64,000 bases of DNA from an uncultured Bacilli bacterium (GCA_944363525.1 CALVUF010000004.1:1-64000), one strand, 5' to 3'. Positions 32,687 through 42,738 are shown, counted from the first letter of the stretch. Translations and numbers: made by a program. Notes: generated by a model from the sequence alone, not told the origin.

Positions 32687-33662
32687 CGCGCTCGATGAGA
32701 AGAAGAAGGCTTCCTTAGCCAGCCGGCTGATCGTCGCCGCCATTTTGATCGCCATCTTCGTCCCTTGTCTGTTCTTAGGCGGCTATTTTTGGCTCGTCTT
32801 CGTCTCGGCGGCTTTGATCATCGGGACGTATGAATTGATCCATTGTACCAAACGGGAATATGGCTGGTGGGTGTACCTCATCACCTATATCTTTGTCTTG
32901 GTCAATGCCTATTGGTTTTTGCTTAAAGGCAACTATGAGGCCAACCTCGGTGAGGGGGCGTTCGTCTTCACCCTCAATCCCCCGAGCAGCGGACTCTCGG
33001 TCTCGATCATGGTCATCGCCCTCGACCTCTTCGCTTATTTCGCCTTGGCGATGTTCGATAAGAAGATCAATGCCGATGATGTCTTCTATCTGTTTGGGAT
33101 GGGGCTCTTATTTGCCCTCGGGATGCAGGCGATGATGGTCGCTCGCTTCCTGCCGCATGATTATTTCTCCGAATCGGGGGCGGTCTTTGACTATTATGGT
33201 TCGGCCGTCTTCTTCATCTTCGTGGCGATGGCCACCATCTTCAACGATACCTTTGCTTACTTCGTCGGGATCTTCTTCGGCAAGCATAAGATGATCCCCG
33301 CGGTCTCGCCGAATAAGACCTGGGAAGGGTTCTTCGGCGGTTGGCTTTTAGGTGGCGGCTTCACCTTGGGTTTTGCCTTGCTAACCGATTACTTTGGTTA
33401 CCCCCTGCTTCCGACCATGGTCATCTTCGCTCCGGAATCGCGGTGGTACTTCGTGGTTTTGCTTAGTTTCCTATTGCCCTTAGTTGGCAACCTCGGCGAC
33501 CTCTCCTTCTCCTATATCAAACGCCATTTCGGGACTAAGGACTTCGGAACCATCTTAAGGGCCCATGGGGGCATCCTCGACCGGGTCGATTCCTTCTCCT
33601 TCACCATGATCTTCGCCTGTTTGGTGGCCGCCATTTCCGCCTCGGGGTGGGCGATACTCTAA
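32679..33662 (+). CDS. cdsA: phosphatidate cytidylyltransferase
   Basis: 327 residues, overlapping uppS by 8 nt. There are multiple transmembrane helices from residue about 15. The C-terminal signature NLGDLSFSYIKRHFGTKDFG...HGGILDRVDS is exactly the CdsA motif, preceded by NKTWEGFFGG. It makes CDP-diacylglycerol for phospholipid synthesis. Slightly longer than B. subtilis CdsA because of an extended loop after the third helix. Confidence 0.95.
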   Translation: MPNALDEKKKASLASRLIVAAILIAIFVPCLFLGGYFWLVFVSAALIIGTYELIHCTKREYGWWVYLITYIFVLVNAYWFLLKGNYEANLGEGAFVFTLNPPSSGLSVSIMVIALDLFAYFALAMFDKKINADDVFYLFGMGLLFALGMQAMMVARFLPHDYFSESGAVFDYYGSAVFFIFVAMATIFNDTFAYFVGIFFGKHKMIPAVSPNKTWEGFFGGWLLGGGFTLGFALLTDYFGYPLLPTMVIFAPESRWYFVVLLSFLLPLVGNLGDLSFSYIKRHFGTKDFGTILRAHGGILDRVDSFSFTMIFACLVAAISASGWAIL

Positions 33663-33664
33663 CC

Positions 33665-34822
33665 ATGCGGGAAGTCTTGCTTTTAGGGGCGTCCGGTTCC
33701 ATCGGGACCCAGGCCCTCGATATTCTCGAAGCCAACCCGGATCACTTCGTTCTGCGGGGTATTTCCGTCGGCCACCAAGTCAATAAAATCCCGGGGATCA
33801 TCAAACGGTTCCCTTCGATTCAAAAAGCCTGCGTTATCGACCCAACCGCGGCCAAAACCCTGCAAAAAGCCTATCCTTCAATTGAATTCTATTCGGAAGA
33901 CGAAGGGATTTTGCGCTTAATCGAAACCACCCCCGGCGACATGGTGGTCAATGCCTTGGTCGGCTTTGCCGGGGTGGCCCCGACCTTGAAGGCCTTATCG
34001 TTAAACAAGATCCTTTGCTTAGCCAATAAGGAGTCGTTGGTGGTGGCCGGGGAATTGGTGAACAGGCTGCTTTCCGATGGCCACGGGAAGCTGATCCCGA
34101 TCGATTCCGAGCACGTCGCCATCGCTAAGTTATTGGATTACGTTGGGAAAGATAATGTTGAGAAGATATTGATCACCGCCTCGGGCGGGCCATTCCGCGA
34201 TTTGACTAGAGAACAACTAACCGACATCACCCCGGAACAAGCCTTAAACCATCCGACCTGGCATATGGGGAAGAAGATCTCGATCGATTCGGCGACGATG
34301 ATGAACAAAGGGTTCGAGGTGTTGGAGGCGGCTTACCTCTTCAATTGGCCCTTGGGTAAAATCGAAATCCTTATTCACCCCGAATCCCATGTCCATTCCT
34401 TGGTCTTGGGGAAAGACGGGAAGTATTATGCCGACGTCTCGGCCCCCGATATGCATGGGCCGATCGAATACGCCTTGAAGGAGCGCGATTACCCCTTTGA
34501 TCCGGTCATAAAAGACAGCTTAAGCGAATATGCCCCTTTCCATTTTCGCCCCTTTGACCCCGCCCGTTTCCCATCGGTCGGATTGGCCTTAAAGGCTTTT
34601 TCCCTCGGTGGCAACGGGGGCGCGATCCTCAACGCGGCCAACGAGGAGGCGGTGTACGCCTTCCTTCGGGGGGAGTTGCCCTTCTTGCAAATCGAAGAGG
34701 CGGTAAGCTATGCTTTAGCCTCGTTGCCCTTGATTAAGGGCATCGACTACCAAACCTTGAAACAAACCGACCTAGCGGCCCGCGCTTGCGTGGCCCGCTT
34801 CGTCGACGGGAGAAGACATTGA
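33665..34822 (+). CDS. dxr: 1-deoxy-D-xylulose 5-phosphate reductoisomerase
   Basis: 385 residues from ATG 33665, 2 nt after cdsA. MREVLLLGASGSIGTQALDIL is the NADPH-binding start; LANKESLVVAGELV and PIDSEHVAI follow, with the metal-site acidic residues. It is the committed step of the MEP isoprenoid pathway, feeding UppS upstream. The stop overlaps rseP as TGATG. Confidence 0.96.
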   Translation: MREVLLLGASGSIGTQALDILEANPDHFVLRGISVGHQVNKIPGIIKRFPSIQKACVIDPTAAKTLQKAYPSIEFYSEDEGILRLIETTPGDMVVNALVGFAGVAPTLKALSLNKILCLANKESLVVAGELVNRLLSDGHGKLIPIDSEHVAIAKLLDYVGKDNVEKILITASGGPFRDLTREQLTDITPEQALNHPTWHMGKKISIDSATMMNKGFEVLEAAYLFNWPLGKIEILIHPESHVHSLVLGKDGKYYADVSAPDMHGPIEYALKERDYPFDPVIKDSLSEYAPFHFRPFDPARFPSVGLALKAFSLGGNGGAILNAANEEAVYAFLRGELPFLQIEEAVSYALASLPLIKGIDYQTLKQTDLAARACVARFVDGRRH

Positions 34823-36177
34823 TGGAAATACTATTGGCGATCCTCGAGATTATCATCATCCTCGGGGTCTTGATCTCAATCCATGAGGCCGGCCACTTAT
34901 CGATGGCCAAGGCCTTTGGGGTCTATTGCTTCGAATACTCGATCGGTTTTGGGCCGGCCATCCTCCATAAGAAACGGAAAAACGGCGAGACCTATTTCTC
35001 GTTACGGGCCATCCCCCTCGGGGGCTATGTCTCGATGTATGGCGAGGACGAAGGGGCGCCGGAAGGCTATGACGCCCCCGACCCGTCCCGGAGTCTTAAT
35101 GCCATCGCCAAATGGAAGAAATGCATCGTCTTAGTCGCCGGCGTCTTCCTCAACTTCGTCTTAGGCTTGGTCCTGATCTTCGTGAGCGACATCGCGTTTC
35201 CGCAGTATTACTCGGCCTATCGGGATCAGGTCATCGATTCCCCGGATTCCATCGTCCTTTATACCCCGGTCAATTTAAGCGCCGGCCCTTTGTCCTATGT
35301 CGAGCAAAACAAGGACGAGGCTTTCGCCGCCGAGCAGTATTACCTGGAGATCCCTTCGATCCTCAATGGGGGAACCGCGGTTTTGCTTTCCGATGAGGTC
35401 GAGATCTCGACCAGCAACGAACGCTATGTCGCTTTATACACCCCCTCGACTTTGCTTAAGAACCACGACCTCTCCTCTTCGATTTCCTTCTACCTCGCGA
35501 CCGAGGAAGGGGTGACCGATGAATTGAAGGCCGAGGGGATCGATTACCTGCCGGATCCGGAAAAGCTTACGGCTGGTGAATCGTATTTGATCTCCAACGC
35601 CGATCCCTCGACCGCCATAACCGTCCATTTGACCATGCTGCCGCTTAATGCCGATGAAGGGCTTTTCGCCGAGAACCTGACGAAGCGGTTAAGCGTTCCG
35701 GTCGAATTCCATATCGACGCCTCCTCCGGGGAACAGGTTTTGTCCTCCCCAGGCGTGGAGGTCCAGTCGATTAAGCAGTGGCTCGGCTGGAAAGGGGCCT
35801 GGCGGCAATGGGCCAGCGACGTCCCCGAGGCCTGCGGGGCCATCGTCAAAGGCTTCGCTTCCTTATTCTCCCCCGGTGGCTTCAATAACCTTTCCGGCAT
35901 CGTCGGCATGACCGCCGCCCTCCCGAATATCCAAGCATCCGGCGGCTTCGCCATGATCTTCTATTTCGCCGGCTTATTATCGATCAACCTCGCTTTCTTC
36001 AACTTGCTGCCCTTCCCGGGATTGGATGGGTGGTCGCTTTTGGTCACCATCATCGAAGGGGTCAGCAAACGGAAGGTCCCGGCCAAAGCCCAGACCATCA
36101 TGTCGATCATCGGTATGGTGCTGCTATTTGGCTTGATGATCGCCGTCACCGTCAAAGACATCATCCAGTTATTCTAA
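34822..36177 (+). CDS. rseP: RIP metalloprotease RseP/RasP
   Basis: 451 residues from ATG 34822. The zinc site is ISIHEAGHLSMAKAFG (HExxH) in the first membrane helix; SIGFGPAILHKKRKNGETYFSLRAIPLGGYVSMYGED is diagnostic. The C-terminal membrane domain holds NLLPFPGLDGWSLL, the NPDG-type motif. A PDZ domain is not obvious in the long central region (about 110-330). It cleaves membrane anti-sigma factors and remnant signal peptides. Confidence 0.93.
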   Translation: MEILLAILEIIIILGVLISIHEAGHLSMAKAFGVYCFEYSIGFGPAILHKKRKNGETYFSLRAIPLGGYVSMYGEDEGAPEGYDAPDPSRSLNAIAKWKKCIVLVAGVFLNFVLGLVLIFVSDIAFPQYYSAYRDQVIDSPDSIVLYTPVNLSAGPLSYVEQNKDEAFAAEQYYLEIPSILNGGTAVLLSDEVEISTSNERYVALYTPSTLLKNHDLSSSISFYLATEEGVTDELKAEGIDYLPDPEKLTAGESYLISNADPSTAITVHLTMLPLNADEGLFAENLTKRLSVPVEFHIDASSGEQVLSSPGVEVQSIKQWLGWKGAWRQWASDVPEACGAIVKGFASLFSPGGFNNLSGIVGMTAALPNIQASGGFAMIFYFAGLLSINLAFFNLLPFPGLDGWSLLVTIIEGVSKRKVPAKAQTIMSIIGMVLLFGLMIAVTVKDIIQLF

Positions 36178-36188
36178 AGGGGTCAGCT

Positions 36189-39100
36189 ATGGGCAATCGG
36201 ATGGACCGTTTCCTCACTTCAATCGGGGTCGAAAAGACCCATGGTTTGGATTTGGAATTCCAGTTCATCTCGAGAAACCTCTATGACCCGGAACAGATCG
36301 ACATGGCCATCGTCAAGGCCACCCCGTGGGATTATGAGGATTTAGCCCGCTTCATCGAAGGGCTAGGGAATATCCATTACAAATACTCGATCCGCTTTTC
36401 CTATGATTCCGAGGTCAAGGCCGATGTGGCTCGTAAGCTTTTGCTTGAGTGGGGGAAAGACCACCGTTTCGACTTCCATGACGTCATCGCCAATGGGGCG
36501 GAGGAGTTATGCCTTTATTACTATTCCTCCTCCGATGGCCATAGCCAGGACGAACTGAAGGAAGCCGAGGATTTCTTCCGTTTCCTCAATTACCCTTTCC
36601 GCCTCTCGATCATGATTGAGCGGAGCGAGCAGGAAAGGCAGCAGGAAGACGAAGAAAGACAAGCCCGGCTGAAAGAAGCCGAGGCCACCTTCATCAATCA
36701 GAAAAAGGAAGCCTTTCTTCGGGAGAAGATGTGGACCAAAGGCAATTACGAGGAAGTCGAGAACATCGATAAGCTGTTTTCGATGGGGGTCTGCAACGTC
36801 GCCGTCACCGGGATGGCTTTTGGCAACATCGAAGCCCGTAATTCCAAATCCGGTAAGGTGTTCGCCCGGTTCCAAATCGGCGATGACAGCGGCGCCATCT
36901 CGGTCCGGGTATTCGAGACCCGGGGGATTGAGAAAAGCGATATCGAGGGGCTGGTCGCCAAGTCGAACAAAGGCAAAGCCCTTTTCCCGATTAAAGTGTA
37001 TGGGGCATTGCAGGAGGATCGTTTTGAGCACGTCCCGGCTATTACGGTCCATAAATTCGAATTCCCCGAAGGGATGAAGCTCCGGGAAGACGGCTATCCA
37101 CGGAAGCGGACCGAGCTCCACCTCCATACCAATATGTCGGCGATGGATGGGGTGGCCTCGATCGCCAGTTACGCCGCCACGGCGAAAAACATGGGTATGG
37201 CCGCGATTGGGTTAACCGACCATGGGGTCGTCCAGGCTTTCCCGGCCGCCCAGACGGCGGGCAAGAAATATGGCCTTAAGATCGTCTACGGCTGCGAGCT
37301 GTATATGATCGAGGACCGGCAGACTTTCATCCTCAATGCTTCCTCCCGGCCTTTGAAAGGCGCCCGTTTCTGCGTCTTCGATACCGAAACCACCGGTCTT
37401 TCGTCCCGTTATGACCGGATCATCGAATTCGGCGGGGTCATCGTCGAGGACGGGAAGATCGTCGACCAGTTCAACCAATACTATGACCCGGGAATGCCGA
37501 TTCCTGAGGACGCGACAAGGATCAACCACATCACCGATGATATGGTTAAGGGCAAGCCGATGATCGAGGATGACCTTGAGCGGATCCTCGCCTTCTTCGG
37601 CGATTGCATCTTGGTCGCCCATAACGCGAATTTCGACATCGGCATGGTCAACGCCGCCTTGGCGAGAAAAGGCTTGCCTCCGATTAGCAATCCGGTTGTC
37701 GATACCGTCCCGATCTCCCATTACCTTTTCCCCGATGCCGGTCGCCATACCGAAGGGGCGATGCTTCGAAATTTGGGGTTAGGCAATATTTATTCCGATG
37801 ATGATGCCCACGAGGCGGTTTATGACGCGACCGCGCTTAACGAAGGCTGGAAGGAGATTTTGGACCGGCTGGAAAAGCAACATCCGAACCTGACCCATGC
37901 CGATTTGGCTTCTTTGAGACTCCCGCTTCCGGACCCCAACGACCCGGACCATGAGCATTACGAATCCCTGAAGCGGCAGTACAATTCCTTCTGCTCCCAC
38001 ATCCATCCTTACCACACGACCGTCTGGGTCAAGAACAAGGAAGGCTTAAGCGCCCTTTACCGGCTGGTCACCGAAGCCCACACCAATTATTTCTCCAGGG
38101 TTCCCAAAACCCCGAAGCGTTTGCTTGAGCAATATCGGGACAACCTCATCGTCGGCTCAGCCTGTTTCAATGGGGAGATCTTTGAAATCGCCCAAACCAA
38201 ATCGGCCGCGGAATTGAAAAAAGCGATGGAGTTTTACGACGTTATTGAAATTCAGCCGATCGAAAACTACTCCTACCTCCTAAACATGGGCAACGTTCGG
38301 AGCCGGGAGCATCTATTGGAGATCCTTAACGATATCATCGAGGCGGCCAAAGAGCTCGGCAAGCCGATCATCGCCACTGGCGACTGCCATTACGTCAACC
38401 CGGCCGATAAGATCGTCCGCGATGTTTACATCTCAACCGCGACCCCGTCTTTAGGGCTCCATCCCCTTTCCCCGAATTCCCGTTCCGATAAGCCGGCTTT
38501 CGAGAACCCGGACCAGCATTTCCGTTCGACCCAGGAGATGATCGATTCCTTCTCGGCCTGGATCGACGACAAGGATTTCATCGAGCAAATCGTCATCGAC
38601 AATCCCAATAAGATCGCCGAGGAAGTCGAGGTCCTCGAACCGGTCGTCGATGACCTTTTCAAGCCAGACGCCAACCTTCCCCATTCCGACCAGATCCTCC
38701 GCGATATGTGCGAGAAGAACTTCCAGGACCGTTATTGTGGCAACCCCGACCCCGAGGTCAAAGCCCGGATCGAGGAAGTCCATCAACGGTTGGAGAAAGA
38801 GCTCAACGGTATCATCGGCAATGGCTACTCCGTCACCTACATCATTGCCTCGAAGCTGATTAAGATGGCCCATGATGAGCCGGAGCATTACATCGTCGGC
38901 TCCCGGGGCTCGGTCGGGTCGAGTTTCGTCGCCACCATGGCTGACATCACCGAGGTCAACCCTTTGCCTCCACATTATCTCTGCCCTCATTGCCATTATT
39001 TCGAATGGGGCGACGCCAAGACCTATTTGTCAGGCTTTGATTTGCCGGATAAGAAGTGCCCTCATTGCGGTGCGACCATGAAAGGCAACGGGCAGAACAT

Positions 39101-40607
39101 CCCCTTCGAGACCTTCTTAGGCTTCCATGCCGACAAGGTACCCGACATCGACTTGAACTTCGAGGAAGATTCCCAGCATAAAGCCCATAACTACACGAAG
39201 ATATTGCTTGGGGAGCATAACGTCTACCGCTGCGGGACGATCGAAACCGTCGCCGAGAAGACGGCTTTCGGCTACGTCAAAGGCTATTTCGAAAAGCAGG
39301 GCCGCGACTGCAATGACCCGATCTTCAAAAACTACATCGCCTATTTGGCCGCCCGTTGCCAAGGGGTTAAGCGAACGACCGGCCAACATCCGGGTGGCAT
39401 CATCGTCGTCCCGGCCGATCATTCGTTATTCGAATTCACCGCCGTCCAATATCCGGCCAACGACGTCAACTCCGAATGGATGACGACCCATTATGACTTC
39501 CACTCGATGCACGACGAGCTATTGAAGCTTGACATCCTAGGCCACGTCGACCCAATGGCAATGCGTTACTATCGGGACTTCACCGGGGTCCCGATCGAAT
39601 CGATCCCGATGAACGACAAGAAGGTCCTTTCCCTTTTCACCTCCCCAAAGGAACTTCATTTAAGCGACAACTTCCTTGGGGTCAAAACCGGGGCCTCCGG
39701 CTTACCGGAATTCGGGACCGACTTGGCCCAGCGAATGTTGGTGACCGCCAATCCCCAGTGCTTCAATGATCTGCTGATCATCTCGGGTTTGGCCCACGGG
39801 ACCAACGTTTGGAGCGGCAACGCCGAGGACCTCATCACTTCCGGCAAGACCGACCTTCATGGGGTCATCGGGTGCCGTGACGATATCATGACCTACCTCA
39901 TTAAGATGGGGCTCGATCCCTCGATGTCCTTCAAGATCATGGAAGGGGTTCGGAAGGGCAAAGGGCTATCGGCTGAGCAGGAAGCGGCCATGGTCGAGCA
40001 TAAGGTGCCGGATTACTACATCGAATCCTGTAAGAAGATCAAATATCTATTCCCTCGGGGTCACGCGACCGCCTACGTCATGATGGCGGTCCGGGTCGCC
40101 TACTTTAAACTTTATTATCCGCTGGAATTCTATGCTGTCTTCTTCTCGGTCCGGTGCGACGCCTATGAGATCAAGACCATGATCGATGGTGTCGACGCGG
40201 TCAAGAAACGGATTCAGCAGTTGCAGAGTCGAGTGGGTTCGCGGGATAATCCCCTTTCGCCCAAGGAAGGTGATATCCTCGATACTTTGAAGATGGCTTT
40301 GGAGATGGAACAACGGGGATACCACTTCGCTAACCTCGATCTTTATAAGTCCGATGCCAAACTGTTCTTGACCGATAAAGAGCACGGAGCCTTGATCCCG
40401 CCCTTCTCGGTTTTGGATAACTTAGGGGAAGCGGCCGCCCGTTCGGTGGTTGAGGCCCGGAATGACGGAAGACGGTTCTTATCGAAGGAAAACCTCAAGA
40501 AACGGACGAAACTCAGCGCGACCAACATCGCCGATCTCGATGCTTTAGGAGTCTTGAAAGGGCTTGGCGAAACCGACCAAGCATCAATATTTGATTTCTT
40601 ATCTTGA
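36189..40607 (+). CDS. polC: DNA polymerase III, PolC type
   Basis: 1472 residues from ATG 36189, behind AAAGGGG. Order: N-terminal domain, OB fold (about 195-300), PHP (RTELHLHTNMSAMDG) interrupted by the proofreading exonuclease (FDTETTGL near 396, HNANFDIGMVNAAL), a C4 zinc cluster (LCPHCHYF, KKCPHCGATM), then the catalytic PDIDLNFEEDSQHKAH near 984 and thumb/finger segments. PolC is the leading-strand replicase of low-GC Gram-positives and places the organism in Bacillota. proS, which lies between rseP and polC in B. subtilis, is missing. The tRNA-Pro promoter begins inside its last codons. Confidence 0.98.
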   Translation: MGNRMDRFLTSIGVEKTHGLDLEFQFISRNLYDPEQIDMAIVKATPWDYEDLARFIEGLGNIHYKYSIRFSYDSEVKADVARKLLLEWGKDHRFDFHDVIANGAEELCLYYYSSSDGHSQDELKEAEDFFRFLNYPFRLSIMIERSEQERQQEDEERQARLKEAEATFINQKKEAFLREKMWTKGNYEEVENIDKLFSMGVCNVAVTGMAFGNIEARNSKSGKVFARFQIGDDSGAISVRVFETRGIEKSDIEGLVAKSNKGKALFPIKVYGALQEDRFEHVPAITVHKFEFPEGMKLREDGYPRKRTELHLHTNMSAMDGVASIASYAATAKNMGMAAIGLTDHGVVQAFPAAQTAGKKYGLKIVYGCELYMIEDRQTFILNASSRPLKGARFCVFDTETTGLSSRYDRIIEFGGVIVEDGKIVDQFNQYYDPGMPIPEDATRINHITDDMVKGKPMIEDDLERILAFFGDCILVAHNANFDIGMVNAALARKGLPPISNPVVDTVPISHYLFPDAGRHTEGAMLRNLGLGNIYSDDDAHEAVYDATALNEGWKEILDRLEKQHPNLTHADLASLRLPLPDPNDPDHEHYESLKRQYNSFCSHIHPYHTTVWVKNKEGLSALYRLVTEAHTNYFSRVPKTPKRLLEQYRDNLIVGSACFNGEIFEIAQTKSAAELKKAMEFYDVIEIQPIENYSYLLNMGNVRSREHLLEILNDIIEAAKELGKPIIATGDCHYVNPADKIVRDVYISTATPSLGLHPLSPNSRSDKPAFENPDQHFRSTQEMIDSFSAWIDDKDFIEQIVIDNPNKIAEEVEVLEPVVDDLFKPDANLPHSDQILRDMCEKNFQDRYCGNPDPEVKARIEEVHQRLEKELNGIIGNGYSVTYIIASKLIKMAHDEPEHYIVGSRGSVGSSFVATMADITEVNPLPPHYLCPHCHYFEWGDAKTYLSGFDLPDKKCPHCGATMKGNGQNIPFETFLGFHADKVPDIDLNFEEDSQHKAHNYTKILLGEHNVYRCGTIETVAEKTAFGYVKGYFEKQGRDCNDPIFKNYIAYLAARCQGVKRTTGQHPGGIIVVPADHSLFEFTAVQYPANDVNSEWMTTHYDFHSMHDELLKLDILGHVDPMAMRYYRDFTGVPIESIPMNDKKVLSLFTSPKELHLSDNFLGVKTGASGLPEFGTDLAQRMLVTANPQCFNDLLIISGLAHGTNVWSGNAEDLITSGKTDLHGVIGCRDDIMTYLIKMGLDPSMSFKIMEGVRKGKGLSAEQEAAMVEHKVPDYYIESCKKIKYLFPRGHATAYVMMAVRVAYFKLYYPLEFYAVFFSVRCDAYEIKTMIDGVDAVKKRIQQLQSRVGSRDNPLSPKEGDILDTLKMALEMEQRGYHFANLDLYKSDAKLFLTDKEHGALIPPFSVLDNLGEAAARSVVEARNDGRRFLSKENLKKRTKLSATNIADLDALGVLKGLGETDQASIFDFLS

Positions 40608-40619
40608 TAAGGGTATAGT
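40591..40619 (+). promoter_or_regulatory. promoter of tRNA-Pro
   Basis: TTGATT (40591-40596, inside polC), 17-bp spacer, TATAGT (40614-40619). Confidence 0.75.
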
Positions 40620-40640
40620 GACGTTCGCGCGAATGCGCAT

Positions 40641-40717
40641 CGGGACGTAGCACAGCTTGGTAGTGCGCCTGGTTCGGGACCAGGAGGTCGCGGGTTCGAA
40701 CCCCGCCGTTCCGACCA
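40641..40717 (+). tRNA. tRNA-Pro (anticodon CGG)
   Basis: 77 nt with encoded CCA. Acceptor CGGGACG pairs with CGTTCCG; the anticodon arm CTGGT-TCGGGA-CCAG region gives loop TTCGGGA, anticodon CGG; the T arm contains GGTTCGAA. G37 fits TrmD modification. Confidence 0.95.
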
Positions 40718-40727
40718 CTGAATTCTC

Positions 40728-40753
40728 CCTCGGATCGCTTCCGAGGTTTTTTG
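40728..40753 (+). terminator. intrinsic terminator of tRNA-Pro
   Basis: CCTCGGA-TCGCT-TCCGAGG-TTTTTTG. A near copy terminates the Leu/Arg tRNA pair at 55956-55980. Confidence 0.9.
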
Positions 40754-40798
40754 TTGCTTGTGGAAGTGATGGCCCCTCGGTGTTAAGATAGCGGGGCT

Positions 40799-40875
40799 GT
40801 CGCTATAGCTCAGCTGGACAGAGCGGCCGCCTCCTAAGCGGCAGGCCGGAGGTTCGAATCCTCTTAGCGACGCCA
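40799..40875 (+). tRNA. tRNA-Arg (anticodon CCU)
   Basis: 77 nt with encoded CCA. Acceptor GTCGCTA pairs with TAGCGAC; anticodon stem GCCGC/GCGGC encloses CTCCTAA, anticodon CCT; T arm GGTTCGAATC. An accessory gene module begins just after it. Confidence 0.95.
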
Positions 40876-41321
40876 TTTCTGGCAAACGCCTATAATGTGT
40901 GAGCATTATAGGTTATTTTTTTACCAAATTTTACCAATTCGTGCTCATTATGTCGTATTCTAAAAAATAAGGGTCTTATCTTAAGCACCAAAATTAGTCA
41001 AAAGTACCCCTAAAAGTTCGAACCACCGCAATGCGCACACCGCAATGGCACTTCGGGTTCGAACATTCGCAAATCATAAATATGGAAATAAGAAGAAGAG
41101 GGTTTGTCATATTGATTTAGCCGCCGCTAAATCACAATTTCTGTTTTTGTTTTAGTTGAATATTCACATGAAAATGTCCATGAAAAAAGTTCAGCGATAG
41201 ATAATATTTCCAGTGGCTTTTATTCTTTTACCATATGATGCGTGCCGTTACAAAAACCGTAAATTCCTAGATATTCTGCCGGTTTTCATATATAATTTAA
41301 TTGTTTAGAAAACAATTTTTT
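40876..41321. other. AT-rich intergenic region after tRNA-Arg
   Basis: No gene is seen. It holds the inverted repeat at 40889-40912, two palindromic GTTCGAAC copies (41016-41023, 41057-41064) flanking two CACCGCAATG direct repeats (41024-41033, 41038-41047), and a TATAAT -10 (41291-41296) for the next gene. Composition is clearly more AT-rich than the backbone. Confidence 0.7.
40889..40912. repeat. inverted repeat CCTATAATG-N6-CATTATAGG (left copy)
   Basis: Perfect 9-bp arms around TGTGAG, followed by TTATTTTTTT, so it could terminate tRNA-Arg transcription. An identical-armed copy lies at 42739-42762 and a half copy at 42670-42680, bracketing the AlbA-type gene. The outer flank GGCAAACGCCTATAATG is nearly the reverse complement of 42670-42685. 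Confidence 0.85.
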
Positions 41322-42654
41322 ATGAAATACGAAGAAAGCGATAGAATTGAATTAAAAAGGGAGATGGTCGATGATCTCGACAAGGAGATCGTCGCTTTTC
41401 TCAACGCCCATGGCGGCACGATATATATCGGCGTTGAAGACGACGGGAAAGTGGTCGGCGTTCCCCAAGCATCGAAAGACGAATACGACGAAAGAGTTTC
41501 TGCGATTTTTATCTAACAACATCAAGCCAAATCCCAGGAACAAAATCGAGTTCTCTTTCAACGACGAGAATGTTCTTGCCATCGACATCAAGGAAGGCGA
41601 TTCGAAGCCTTACTATCTGACGAACAAGGGTCCTAAGCCTAGTGGTACCTATATAAGAGTCGGAAGAAGCAAGAGGCCTGCGACTGACAACGAGATATTG
41701 ACGATGATTCGCGATAGCAGCGGATGGCTTTGGGAAAACCAGGCTTCCAAGGAACAAGATCTGACTTTTGATGAGATTTCTAAAATAGCGAAGAAGAAAG
41801 GACTTGATTTCGGCATTCATAAATTCAGGAACCTGAAAATCGTGAACAAGAACGGCGAATTTACCAATCTTGGTTTGCTTGTGAGCGATCAAAACCCAAT
41901 TGAAGTTAAATTCGCTGTTTATGATAGGAATTTGGACTTCAAGGTGAAGGAGGAGTTTCACGGCTCGATTGTGACCGTCGCCGATGATGTATTGAAATAC
42001 GCCGAGCTTTTCAATGCCACATCCGCAAAAATAATCCCCGGCCAGATTTCGAGAGTGGAAACTAAATCTTATCCAGGCGCAAGTTTAAGGGAGGCCATCC
42101 TCAATGCCATATGCCACGCGGAGTATTTTGCCCCATCAAATATCAAAATCGAATTCTTTCCAGATAAAGTGAAGGTCACGAACCCGGGCAACATCTACAA
42201 CGATGGGACGGTAGAGGACATAAAAAATGGTATCCAGTCGTTCAGGAATCCAAGTTTGGTCCTCCTTTTGAATAAGTTAGGTTATATCGAAAACTATGGC
42301 ACTGGGATTCAAAGAATCCTAGAGGCTTATCAAGACAAGAAACTTCAACCGGAATTCTATGTCAGCAAGAGCTATTTCATGGTTACTTTGCATAGCCTGA
42401 ACCCAATAGGTACTAATGACACCCAAAATGACACCCAAAATGACACCCAAAATGACACCCAAAAAATTACGATTGTTGATTTAATCAAGAACGAAATTAG
42501 AAAGAATCCTTCTATAACGCGCGAAGAATTGGCTGGAAAGCTTTCAAAGTCCAAGGCCACGATTACCCGCGCTATCAAGAACAGCGATGAAATAAAATTT
42601 GTTGGCTCATCGAAAACGGGACACTGGGAAATAGTCGACAAAAAGGAAAATTAA
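41322..42654 (+). pseudogene. frameshifted AlbA/Schlafen-type ATP-binding regulator (COG2865-like)
   Basis: From ATG 41322 the first frame encodes an AlbA_2 domain start (ESDRIELKREMVDDLDKEIVAFLNAHGGTIYIGVEDDGKVVGV) and stops at 41516. The continuation is in the +1 frame (SNNIKPNPRNKIEFSFNDEN onward) to 42654. Removing one T from TTTTT at 41508-41512 joins them as VSAILSNNIKP, so one extra base explains the break. Later parts show a GHKL-like C-terminal domain (LREAILNAICHAEYF, NYGTGIQRILEAY), a four-fold NDTQ linker, and a winged helix (TREELAGKLSKSKATITRAI). Such proteins are accessory transcriptional regulators or defence-associated; the role here is unknown. AT-rich codon use suggests transfer. 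It is either a pseudogene, a slippage-controlled gene or a sequencing error. Confidence 0.75.
42417..42464 (+). repeat. 12-bp coding tandem repeat (NDTQ x4)
   Basis: Four near-perfect copies of AATGACACCCAA in frame, encoding NDTQ four times as a flexible linker between the ATP-binding and winged-helix domains. Copy number is likely to vary by slippage without breaking the frame. Confidence 0.9.
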
Positions 42655-42738
42655 ATAGGTTTTCCTGGGCATTATAGGCGTTCGCTTTCCAATTTTGATG
42701 GCATTTAAGGCGTTTTCCAAGCACATTTCTGACTCAGG

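Noticed and set aside
40343..40906. Minus-strand open frame of 187 codons across the two tRNA genes
   Set aside because: It lies opposite polC and two clear tRNAs; its sequence is the reverse complement of tRNA arms.
42417..42464. Tandem repeat as a CRISPR or iteron array
   Set aside because: It is in frame and encodes NDTQ repeats within a protein linker.
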